From: Terrimonas ginsenosidimutans
GTDB lineage: Bacteria > Bacteroidota > Bacteroidia > Chitinophagales > Chitinophagaceae
DNA length: 64,000 nt
Direction of reading: 5' to 3'
Assembly: GCF_022012415.1 (NCBI RefSeq)
Contig: NZ_JAKLTR010000020.1
Location: 48,040 to 112,039, forward strand
A program made the position numbers and the translations under genes. Positions 44,085-50,946 of this stretch are shown here, piece after piece. The stretch's first letter is position 1. Each line of letters begins with the position of its first letter. Below the pieces are notes generated by a model. That model worked only from the letters and a program-made list of their open reading frames with translations. It searched no databases and had not been told where the DNA came from.

Positions 44085-45155
44085 TTAGTTTGCAGGAACT
44101 GATGTTTTCATGTAGTCGATCATTGCATCTACCAGCAATGTATTTTCAGCTTCCGTTCCGATAGTTATGCGAAGGCATCCTTCACATAACTGAACTTTGC
44201 TTCTATCGCGAACAACGATCCCTTTCGATAGCAGGTATTGATACACTGTTGCAGCTTCGCGTACTTTCACCAATAAAAAATTTGCATCAGACGGATAAAC
44301 ATGCTGCACGAGCGGCATCCTGTAGAAAACGTTAGCCAGCTCTTCACGCATTGCCACGATCTCACGGATCATATCATTGACCTGGCCTGTCTCTTCCAGC
44401 GCCTTTAATCCAAGTTCCTGCGTTGCCTGGTTAATATTATACGGAGGTTTGATCTTGTTCAGCCATTCAACGATCTCCGGCGACGCAAATGCCATCCCAA
44501 GACGCAACGCTGCCAGGCCCCACGCCTTGCTGAATGTTTGAAGTATCACCAGGTTTGGATATTCATCGATCTCCGCAAGCAACGAACGCTGACGCGAGAA
44601 ATTGATGTATGCTTCATCCACCACTACCAGTCCTTCAAAATTATTCAGCAGCATCGCAATATCTTCATATCTCAAGCTATTACCCGTTGGGTTATTCGGC
44701 GAGCAAATCCAGATGATCTTTGTGTTACTATCCACCAAAGATTCTATCGCTCCGAGATCCAGTTGAAACTCCGGTGTAAGCGGCGCTTTCCTGAGCCCGA
44801 TATCATTAATGGAAGCACTCACTTCATACATCCCATAGGTGGGCGGGCAGATGATCACATTATCTTTCCGGGGCTCACAAAAACATCGGTAGAGCAGATC
44901 TATACATTCATCGCTTCCATTGCCAAGAAAGATATGCTCCGCAGAAATAGATTTCACCTTACTGATCGCCTCTTTTACTTTATGCTGATATGGATCAGGA
45001 TAGCGGTTATACCACTTTGTAGTGGGAGACCCCAGGCTGTTCTCATTTGCATCAAGAAAAACTTTTGCCTCACCGCTGAATTCATCACGTGCGGAAGAAT
45101 AGGGCTTTACATTTCTTATGTTGTTACGGACAAGTTTTGTTATTCTGTCGCTCAT
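44085..45155 (-). CDS. hisC: Histidinol-phosphate aminotransferase
   Basis: 356-residue fold-type I PLP enzyme: ANENSLGSP, FLGNGSDECIDLLYRCF, ICPPTYGMYEVSA, ICSPNNPTGNSL, VVDEAYINF, and the PLP lysine in QTFSKAWGLAALRLG. The start is the ATG at 45155. About 105 bases separate it from hisD; that gap holds an imperfect A/T-rich inverted repeat (AGTTTAAAAATTTAATGTT-like versus AACATTAAAACTATTAAACT). Confidence 0.96.
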   Translation of the reverse strand: MSDRITKLVRNNIRNVKPYSSARDEFSGEAKVFLDANENSLGSPTTKWYNRYPDPYQHKVKEAISKVKSISAEHIFLGNGSDECIDLLYRCFCEPRKDNVIICPPTYGMYEVSASINDIGLRKAPLTPEFQLDLGAIESLVDSNTKIIWICSPNNPTGNSLRYEDIAMLLNNFEGLVVVDEAYINFSRQRSLLAEIDEYPNLVILQTFSKAWGLAALRLGMAFASPEIVEWLNKIKPPYNINQATQELGLKALEETGQVNDMIREIVAMREELANVFYRMPLVQHVYPSDANFLLVKVREAATVYQYLLSKGIVVRDRSKVQLCEGCLRITIGTEAENTLLVDAMIDYMKTSVPAN

Positions 45156-45260
45156 CAAAAAAAGTTTAAAAATTTAATGTTCAAGCGTTCAAAAGTTTGA
45201 TAGTTGAAGCGTCTTCAGGTTTGTAACCTTAAACATTAAAACTATTAAACTGGAAAACGA

Positions 45261-46535
45261 TCACTTCAGCCTGACACGAACGGCGTTGGCATGCGCGTCG
45301 AGCCCTTCAGCAATGGCCATTTCTTCGATCACCGGAGCAAGTTGCTGAAGACCTTCCCTGGTAAGTTGCTGATAGGTGATCTTCTTCACAAAGCTATCTA
45401 CACTCACACCGCTGTAAGCAGCAGCAAAACCATTGGTTGGCAAAGTGTGATTGGTTCCGCTTGCATAATCCCCCGCACTTTCCGGCGAATAATTACCCAG
45501 GAAAACCGAGCCGGCATTGATCACCCGGTCTCCTAACGACATTTCGTTTTCGCAGGCAATAATGAGGTGTTCCGCGGCATATTGATTTACCAGATCAATT
45601 GCATCATCGATTGAGGATAATACAACCGCGCGGCTGTTCGTGAGTGATTGCTGCGCGAAGGCTTCACGCGGAAGAAGGCTTACCTGGCTGGCAATTTCTT
45701 TTTTTACCGCTTCAGCGAACGGGGCCGAAGTGGTGACCAGCAAGACCTGGCTGTCAGGACCATGTTCTGCCTGGGATAAAAGGTCAGCTGCAACAAATGC
45801 AGCATTGGCAGAGTCATCGGCAAGCACACATACTTCACTTGGACCAGCCGGCATATCGATCGCCGTATTATCAGCCTGCACCAATTGTTTTGCACCGTTT
45901 ACATACTGATTACCCGGCCCGAAGATCTTAGATACTTTCGGCACACTCTCTGTGCCATAGGCCATTGCAGCGATCGCCTGCGAGCCTCCCACTTTGAAGA
46001 TCTTTGTAATTCCTGCGAGTTGCGCAGCAAACAGGATCGCCGGATGAACAGTACCATCCTTTTGCGGTGGAGTACATAAAATGATCTCTTTGCATCCGGC
46101 AAGTTTAGCAGGTACCCCCAGCATCAGGACGGTCGAAAACAAAGGAGCCGTCCCTCCGGGAATATAAAGACCGACCTTTTCGATCCCTACTGATCGGCGC
46201 CAGCATTTCACACCTGGCATTACTGCCACTGCCGGTTCTTCCGTCATCTGAAAAGAATGAAATGTCTCGATGTTCTTTTTTGCGGTCCCGATGGCCTGCT
46301 TTAAAGCATCGCTGATCAGGGAGCCCGCAGTGCTTATTTCCTGCTCAGTTACTTCCAGTTGCCCGATCGACACTCCGTCAAACTGCTGAGTAAATTGACG
46401 GAGGGCTTCATCTCCATTCTCTTTCACTTTATTTAATACCTGGCGGATCGCTTTTTCGAGTTGAGCCGGATCCTGCGTTGGCCGTGCAAGTATGGCTGGC
46501 CATTGAGTGCGCTCCGGGTGAATGATCAATTGCAT
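45261..46535 (-). CDS. hisD: Histidinol dehydrogenase
   Basis: 424-residue zinc, NAD-dependent enzyme catalysing the last two steps. Motifs: RSVGIEKVGLYIPGGTAPLFS, KVGGSQAIAAMAYGT, KIFGPGNQYVNGAKQLVQ, DMPAGPSEVCVLAD, SQAEHGPDSQVLL with zinc/catalytic residues, and ASGTNHTLPTNGFA. It lies 17 bases after hisG. Confidence 0.97.
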   Translation of the reverse strand: MQLIIHPERTQWPAILARPTQDPAQLEKAIRQVLNKVKENGDEALRQFTQQFDGVSIGQLEVTEQEISTAGSLISDALKQAIGTAKKNIETFHSFQMTEEPAVAVMPGVKCWRRSVGIEKVGLYIPGGTAPLFSTVLMLGVPAKLAGCKEIILCTPPQKDGTVHPAILFAAQLAGITKIFKVGGSQAIAAMAYGTESVPKVSKIFGPGNQYVNGAKQLVQADNTAIDMPAGPSEVCVLADDSANAAFVAADLLSQAEHGPDSQVLLVTTSAPFAEAVKKEIASQVSLLPREAFAQQSLTNSRAVVLSSIDDAIDLVNQYAAEHLIIACENEMSLGDRVINAGSVFLGNYSPESAGDYASGTNHTLPTNGFAAAYSGVSVDSFVKKITYQQLTREGLQQLAPVIEEMAIAEGLDAHANAVRVRLK

Positions 46536-46552
46536 ATTATCAATTGTAGATC

Positions 46553-47404
46553 TTATAAAATCATTTTTTCGATCGGTACGACCAGGATTCCCTGGGCACC
46601 CGCAGCCTTCAGCTGCTCGATCAGGTTCCAGAAATCATTCTCATCGATCACGCTGTGAACGCTGCACCACCCGGAGGTTGCCAGTGGCAACACCGTTGGG
46701 CTTTTCATCCCCGGGAGCAATCCGATGATCTCGTCCAGCTTGTCGTTCGGCGCATTCAGGAGGATGTATTTATTATTGCGGGCCTGTTTTACGGAGCGGA
46801 TGCGGAACAGGAGTCGCTGAAGGATCTGCTCCTGCTCAGCGCTCAGGCTCTGATTTCTGATCAGCACCGCCTGGGACTGCAGAATGGTCTCCACCTCTTT
46901 CAAACCATTGGTGAGCAGGGTCGATCCGCTGCTTACCAGGTCGCAGATCGCTTCTGCAAGACCAATGCCCGGCGCGATCTCCACACTTCCGCTGATCTCG
47001 TGGATTTCCGCACTTATATTATGTTTATCGAGATACTCCTGCAGTATTACCGGATAGCTTGTGGCAATTCGCTTACCCGCCAGGAACTGCCGGTCATAAG
47101 TCTCATTCCGGGTCACGGCGATCGAGAGGCGGCATTTTCCAAACCCCAGCTGCTCAAGCACTTCTACCTGCTTTTTCTTCTCGTACACAACGTTCTCTCC
47201 TACAATCCCAAGATCAGCCACCCCATCTTCAACGTATTGAGGGATATCATCATCCCGCAAAAAATAAACTTCAAGCGGAAAGTTGGAGGCGGTTGACTTC
47301 AGTTTGTTCCCTCCATTGGAAATATCGATTCCGCATTCTTTGAATAAACGCACCGAATCATCGTGTAAACGGCCGGACTTTTGAATTGCAATCTTGATTT
47401 TCAT
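46553..47404 (-). CDS. hisG: ATP phosphoribosyltransferase (long form)
   Basis: 283 residues, the long HisG form with a C-terminal regulatory ACT-like domain, so no HisZ is needed. Motifs: IAIQKSGRLHDDSVRLFKEC, FPLEVYFLRDDDIPQYVEDG, DLGIVGENVV, RIATSYPVILQEYL, EIAPGIGLAEAICDLVSSGSTL and the C-terminal KSPTVLPLATSGWCSVHSVI. First committed step, normally feedback-inhibited by histidine. First structural gene of the operon, immediately after the attenuator. Confidence 0.97.
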   Translation of the reverse strand: MKIKIAIQKSGRLHDDSVRLFKECGIDISNGGNKLKSTASNFPLEVYFLRDDDIPQYVEDGVADLGIVGENVVYEKKKQVEVLEQLGFGKCRLSIAVTRNETYDRQFLAGKRIATSYPVILQEYLDKHNISAEIHEISGSVEIAPGIGLAEAICDLVSSGSTLLTNGLKEVETILQSQAVLIRNQSLSAEQEQILQRLLFRIRSVKQARNNKYILLNAPNDKLDEIIGLLPGMKSPTVLPLATSGWCSVHSVIDENDFWNLIEQLKAAGAQGILVVPIEKMIL

Positions 47405-47419
47405 ATACTTACAAATAAA

Positions 47420-47447
47420 AAAGGCTTACCAGTTCTGGTAAGCCTTT
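47420..47447 (-). terminator. his operon attenuator (intrinsic terminator in the leader)
   Basis: On the minus strand, AAAGGCTTACCAG, loop AA, CTGGTAAGCCTTT and then a T-rich tract: 13 perfect pairs. It lies 15 bases upstream of hisG and about 45 bases after the leader peptide stop. Its 5' arm contains GCTTACC, which can pair instead with GGTAAGC (47494-47488) at the leader stop codon, forming the antiterminator. Confidence 0.88.
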
Positions 47448-47487
47448 CAACGATTAATTATGTTTTAGTCTACATAATACCATCCCA

Positions 47488-47495
47488 GCTTACCG
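47488..47495 (-). promoter_or_regulatory. Antiterminator strand overlapping the leader stop codon
   Basis: CGGTAAGC, made up of the last leader codon (CGG), the TAA stop and two more bases, is complementary to GCTTACC in the attenuator's 5' arm. A ribosome at the stop codon hides it and the terminator forms. A ribosome stalled at the His codons leaves it free, so the antiterminator forms. Confidence 0.7.
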
Positions 47496-47537
47496 TTTGG
47501 CAAGATGATGATGATGAATATGGAGAATTACTGTCAT
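47490..47537 (-). CDS. hisL: his operon leader peptide, MTVILHIHHHHLAKR
   Basis: A 15-codon frame (ATG at 47537, TAA at 47492-47490) with five His codons among seven consecutive positions (H-I-H-H-H-H). It starts about 15 bases after a -7 box, and is followed by mutually exclusive antiterminator and terminator hairpins and then hisG. This is the textbook architecture of ribosome-mediated attenuation: scarce charged tRNA-His stalls the ribosome on the His run and allows read-through. The stop codon itself sits in the antiterminator strand. The peptide has no role beyond translation. Confidence 0.9.
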   Translation of the reverse strand: MTVILHIHHHHLAKR

Positions 47538-47551
47538 GTTTATTGGTAGCG

Positions 47552-47581
47552 CAAAATTAGGAAGCATACGGAAACAGCAAA
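47552..47581 (-). promoter_or_regulatory. his operon promoter
   Basis: Minus strand TTTG (47581-47578), 18 bases, TAATTTTG (47559-47552). Both Bacteroidota elements match consensus. Transcription should begin near 47547, about 10 bases before the leader ATG. Confidence 0.75.
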
Positions 47582-47702
47582 ATTTTATTTCTTAAGAGTT
47601 AACCATTAAGAAAAATAGAAAATACCCTAAGGAATAGTTGGCGATGTCAAAAATTAGATTTAATATTGTCTCGGTTTTTCATAGGATATTGGATTTTAAA
47701 AA

Positions 47703-47740
47703 CGGGGCTGGATTTTTATCCTGGCCCCATTTTTTTTACC
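47703..47740. terminator. Orphan intrinsic terminator
   Basis: GGGGC-T-GGA, T-rich loop, TCC-TG-GCCCC followed by A and eight T; on the other strand five T follow as well. No annotated gene ends here: the his operon runs away from it. It may terminate a short RNA starting near TAATATTG (47661-47668), or protect the his promoter from read-through. Confidence 0.6.
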
Positions 47741-47924
47741 AATGTTCGGGGTCGGTTTTTAAAACATCTTCTTTGAAAAATCTGCGCGTCATGCTTACAT
47801 GAGCAAGTGCGTTCCAGATACGGTCTCAGCCCAGAGGCTTTCTATTATCCCCAAACAAATTGCAAATAATACTCTTTTAAAGCTTGGCCATCGGCCTTCC
47901 CGCATCGAACATCGATATCCCGGA

Positions 47925-48051
47925 TCACGTGCAACAGTTATGGATGAGTTCATCAGCTTATGTTATCGATCGTCTATTCACCGCTACACTTCCGTTATTT
48001 TCCCGGGAGAACTTGTGTTTTTCCCATGGATTCCCTTTGACCTAAAGCGAT
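47925..48051 (+). pseudogene. Decayed coding end of repeat copy B
   Basis: Reads DHVQQLW, then after a frameshift EFISLCYR, then after another RLFTATLPLFSREN and LCFSHGFPLT before a stop. The same residues occur in copy A (DQVQKVKNEFFSLCNSRLFTA ... LPLFSR, stop, NLCFSHGF). The lesions differ between the copies. The protein family is not recognised. Confidence 0.4.
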
Positions 48052-48076
48052 ATTTACAACAGAGAAATTTCTTAGT

Positions 48077-48137
48077 CACCGTCATTTTCAGGACTGGTGG
48101 AGGAGGGCAGTCCTGAAAAGGGCGGTGCGTTTTTTTT
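48077..48137 (+). terminator. Terminator hairpin inside repeat copy B
   Basis: CACCG and TTTTCAGGACTG arms, loop GTGGAGGAGGG, return arms CAGTCCTGAAAA and CGGTG, then CG and eight T. Identical in stem and loop to copy A. Confidence 0.75.
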
Positions 48138-48202
48138 ATTGCATCTATGATCAAAAAAAGGAAGAATGAGATAGGAAATGTGGAATGATACAATTGAAAA
48201 GT

Positions 48203-48248
48203 GGGCGACGACAGTCAAACGCAGCAATGCGGTTGCTGTCGTATACCC
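48203..48248 (+). ncRNA. GNRA-capped hairpin conserved in both repeat copies
   Basis: GGG and ACGACAG pair with CTGTCGT and CCC. The apical part CGCA-GCAA-TGCG is a four-pair stem closed by a GCAA (GNRA) tetraloop. The 40-odd bases are identical in copy A apart from one or two positions outside the stem. This points to selection on, or a recent copy of, an RNA or DNA fold. Whether it is transcribed is unknown. Confidence 0.4.
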
Positions 48249-48565
48249 ATTTCTGCCCTGCGCGCGCGGCGAATGAATTGCGCGCGGCGATGCATGGATC
48301 GTAACTCTCGAAGGTGTATGGATCCTGGCGCGCCACGGGAATATTACCCCGCGGGAAGGTATAGAGCCCCCGTGGACTTTACTAAACCTTTCCGAGATAT
48401 CAACCTATGGAATCCCTCAAACCTTCCGTACCCACCAACCCTTTTTGCGAAATATCAACCTATGGAACCTCTGAGACCTCCGAAACTTTTAAAACAACAT
48501 CAACCATCGAACACCAATACCCCGACATCAAACTTTTCCCGTAATTTGGCCTACTGACGATTTTT

Positions 48566-50182
48566 ATGAGGCCATTACTTACTGCTTTGCTACTATGCAT
48601 GTTCTTTGACGCCCGGAGCCAGAAGAATGCATCAACCTTACTGGAAGAGCTGAACAGGGCGATTAAGGACGCTCCTGTGATTGATATGAAAAAACAGGCG
48701 GCGATCACCCATATCAAGCAAGAATTCAGGGAGAGTAAAGATCCCCTTTCGCAATACAATACCTGCCTTCAACTGTACGAAGAGTATAAATCTTTCAAAT
48801 ACGACTCAGCCTATCATTATGCAACAACGCTTCGCGAAATGGCGGCCGTGCTTGATGACCAGGTCAGGATCGGTCAGGCAAAACTGAAGATCGGCTTCTC
48901 ACTCGTCTCTGCCGGCCTTTTCAAAGAAGCAGCTGATTCTTTGAATCAGGTCCAGGTAACACGACTGCCCGACAGCCTGAAGATGGAGTATTACCAGGTG
49001 ATCGGGCGGTTCTATTATGACCTTGCCGACTTTGGCAATGACAGCTATCACTCACCCGACTATGTCCGAAAAGGAAATGCCTACCTCGATTCAGCTCTTC
49101 GTTTTTTTAAACCAGGTTCTTTTCCAGACCGCTATTTCCGCGGATTAAAAGACATCCGCTCAGGCGACAACCTCAGTGCATTGGCGGTATACCGTCAATT
49201 GATGGAAGACCCTTCACTCACGCATCATGAAATTGCACTAACGGCTTCCACGCTTAGCGATATTTACATTCAAAAAGGAGAGAACGACACAGCCATTCTC
49301 CTGCTGATCAAAGCAGCTATTGCAGATATTCATTCTTCCACCAAAGAAACCGCCGCAGCGTTCAACCTGGCCAATCTTCTTTACAAGAAGGGAGATGTAA
49401 AAAATGCATCGCTTTGCATACAACTGGCTATCTCTGACGCAACGTTCTATGGCGCGCGCCAGCGAAAAGTAAAAGTAAGTGATATACTTCCGCTGATCGA
49501 GAGTGAGAAGCTTAGCCTCGTTGAAAAACAAAAGAAAACACTGATCACCTATGCGATCATCGTAACACTGCTCCTGGTAGGCGTCATTGTACTGATCATC
49601 GTTGTTCTACGGCAGGTAAAAAAGCTCGAAGCCGCGAAGAAACTGATCATGGAAGCTCATTTGCGCGACCAGGAGATCAACCAGCGGTTGTCTGAAGTCA
49701 ACAACCGGCTATCGGAAGCCAATAAGATCAAGGAAGAATATATCGGCTATTTCTTCAACGTCAACTCCGAATTCTTCGATAAGATAGAACGGTTCAAAAA
49801 ATCGCTGGAGCAAAAAGTAACAGACCGCAAGCTGGACGAGATCAAGTTCCTCGTGAATAATATCAATCTCCGGATGGAAAAAGAATACCTGCTGCAAAAC
49901 TTTGACAGGGTATTCCTGAAACTCTTCCCCAATTTCGTTGCCGAATTCAACGCCTTCTTCACCCCGGATAACCAACTCGAACTAAAAGACGGCGAACTGC
50001 TTAATACAGACCTCCGCATCTTTGCCCTGATCCGGATGGGAATCCATGACAATGAAAAGATCGCCAGGATCCTCCAGTACTCCGTTCATACCATTAATAC
50101 ATACAAGACCAAGATCAAGAACCGGTCTTTTGTGAACAATGACGAGTTTGAAAAGAAGATCATGCAGATCAAAGGCCAGTAA
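48566..50182 (+). CDS. DUF6377 sensor-regulator of the PUL
   Basis: 538 residues: a signal-like N-terminus (LLTALLLCMFFDARSQ), a periplasmic TPR-type helical region (~25-315), one membrane helix (TYAIIVTLLLVGVIVLIIVVL, ~330-350), a coiled coil (residues ~352-395) and a cytoplasmic DUF6377 region ending in a LuxR-like HTH (LRIFALIRMGIHDNEKIARI LQYSVHTINTYKTKIKNRS). It is a one-protein transmembrane regulator typical of Bacteroidota glycan loci. It lies 760 bases upstream of susC in the same direction and most likely controls it in response to a periplasmic oligosaccharide. Confidence 0.85.
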   Translation: MRPLLTALLLCMFFDARSQKNASTLLEELNRAIKDAPVIDMKKQAAITHIKQEFRESKDPLSQYNTCLQLYEEYKSFKYDSAYHYATTLREMAAVLDDQVRIGQAKLKIGFSLVSAGLFKEAADSLNQVQVTRLPDSLKMEYYQVIGRFYYDLADFGNDSYHSPDYVRKGNAYLDSALRFFKPGSFPDRYFRGLKDIRSGDNLSALAVYRQLMEDPSLTHHEIALTASTLSDIYIQKGENDTAILLLIKAAIADIHSSTKETAAAFNLANLLYKKGDVKNASLCIQLAISDATFYGARQRKVKVSDILPLIESEKLSLVEKQKKTLITYAIIVTLLLVGVIVLIIVVLRQVKKLEAAKKLIMEAHLRDQEINQRLSEVNNRLSEANKIKEEYIGYFFNVNSEFFDKIERFKKSLEQKVTDRKLDEIKFLVNNINLRMEKEYLLQNFDRVFLKLFPNFVAEFNAFFTPDNQLELKDGELLNTDLRIFALIRMGIHDNEKIARILQYSVHTINTYKTKIKNRSFVNNDEFEKKIMQIKGQ

Positions 50183-50301
50183 CCACTCCCCTCCGGAGAT
50201 CATACACAAAAACGCTTCAGCTTCATTTTACCATGTTTTCATAGCTGTTTTCGGTCATTTTGTTCCGTAACGGGAGCTTATCTGATCGGCATTTGATGCG
50301 C

Positions 50302-50397
50302 CATCCTCCGTTCATCCTCCGTTAATCCTCCGTTAATCCTCCGTTGTTCTTCCGTTCATCTGCCATTAAATAACGGAAGATGAACGGAAGAATAACG
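50302..50397. repeat. 11-mer tandem repeat CATCCTCCGTT with inverted copies
   Basis: Five units (CATCCTCCGTT twice, AATCCTCCGTT twice, GTTCTTCCGTT) followed after 15 bases by inverted copies AACGGAAGATG and AACGGAAGAAT. Two such units also occur at 14241-14262. The array can fold back on itself. Confidence 0.7.
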
Positions 50398-50641
50398 GTA
50401 CATGCACGGACGGTCATTGGACAAAGGCTGAGCGAAGCTTAGACTAAGACCGGATCAGGAGCGCCTAAAGAAGAGAATGCTCCGCCAGTGCTTCTTCCCG
50501 CAAAACCGGGTTACTACCCGGGTTCATTTTCACGCGTAAGACATAAGATGTGGCCTTTCTGGCATCATTGAATAGCCGAGATCTAAGACCAATACAGGTA
50601 CACAGGCATTATATATAATTTATTTAAATATAAATTCAACT

Positions 50642-50656
50642 ATCTGATAATCAGAT
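50642..50656. promoter_or_regulatory. Palindrome ATCTGAT-A-ATCAGAT upstream of susC
   Basis: Perfect seven-base arms in an AT-rich block about 290 bases before the susC ATG. A candidate operator for the DUF6377 regulator or another dimeric protein; the distance argues for caution. Confidence 0.3.
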
Positions 50657-50946
50657 TATATAAAATTGCGCAGTATCGTAAACATCTAATATTTTCTATA
50701 GTGCCAGCATAAAACTTGTTCTACCCTTCTCATTTTTTTTGTTTTGATTCAGAAACTGGTCAACCTGTTCCCGACCATTTCCAATCAAAATAATTGCTTG
50801 CATATGAAGTCGGTCCGGTCAATTTTTGCCCTGCTCCGTGGCGTACAAAATGCCCGGAAACCTGTTTATTCCTCACTCAGCCAGCCCGGCTTTTACTCCA
50901 GGCAATCATCCTTTCAAACCTTTTCAAACCTCAAAACAACTGTTCT

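Larger units (their letters stand above)
47920..48410 (+). repeat. Dispersed structured repeat, copy B
   Basis: Plus-strand counterpart of copy A (6317-6785, minus). Parts in order: a decayed coding end, a terminator hairpin (48077-48137), a GNRA-tipped hairpin (48203-48248), GCGCGC-rich hairpins (48259-48290), an ACGGGnATATTAnCCC segment and CTAAACCTTTCCGAGATATC. Both copies stand a few hundred bases upstream of, and in the same direction as, the next gene (DUF6377 regulator here, amidohydrolase for copy A). Confidence 0.85.
47538..48565. other. 1-kb intergenic region between the his operon and the PUL
   Basis: Contains the his promoter, an orphan terminator (47705-47740), repeat copy B (47920-48410) and, from 48411 to 48540, degenerate A/C-rich wording with a second ATATCAACCTATGG (48452-48465). 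A near -7 box TAATTTGG at 48542-48549 precedes the DUF6377 gene. No intact gene is seen. Confidence 0.6.
50183..50946. other. 764-bp regulatory gap before susC with 11-mer repeats
   Basis: Contains an 11-mer tandem array (50302-50356) with inverted copies (50372-50397), an AT-rich block (50608-50700) and a 15-bp palindrome (50642-50656). No gene supported. The susC frame is open for 153 bases upstream of the true start. Confidence 0.5.

Noticed and set aside
47799..48116. A 105-codon plus-strand gene before the DUF6377 regulator
   Set aside because: It mixes frames of the decayed repeat coding end and runs through the terminator stem; copy A does not keep this frame.
48077..48137. Transposon end with target-site duplication at the repeat
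   Set aside because: The hairpin ends in a U-tract and behaves as an intrinsic terminator; I could not find matching short direct repeats at the two edges of either copy.
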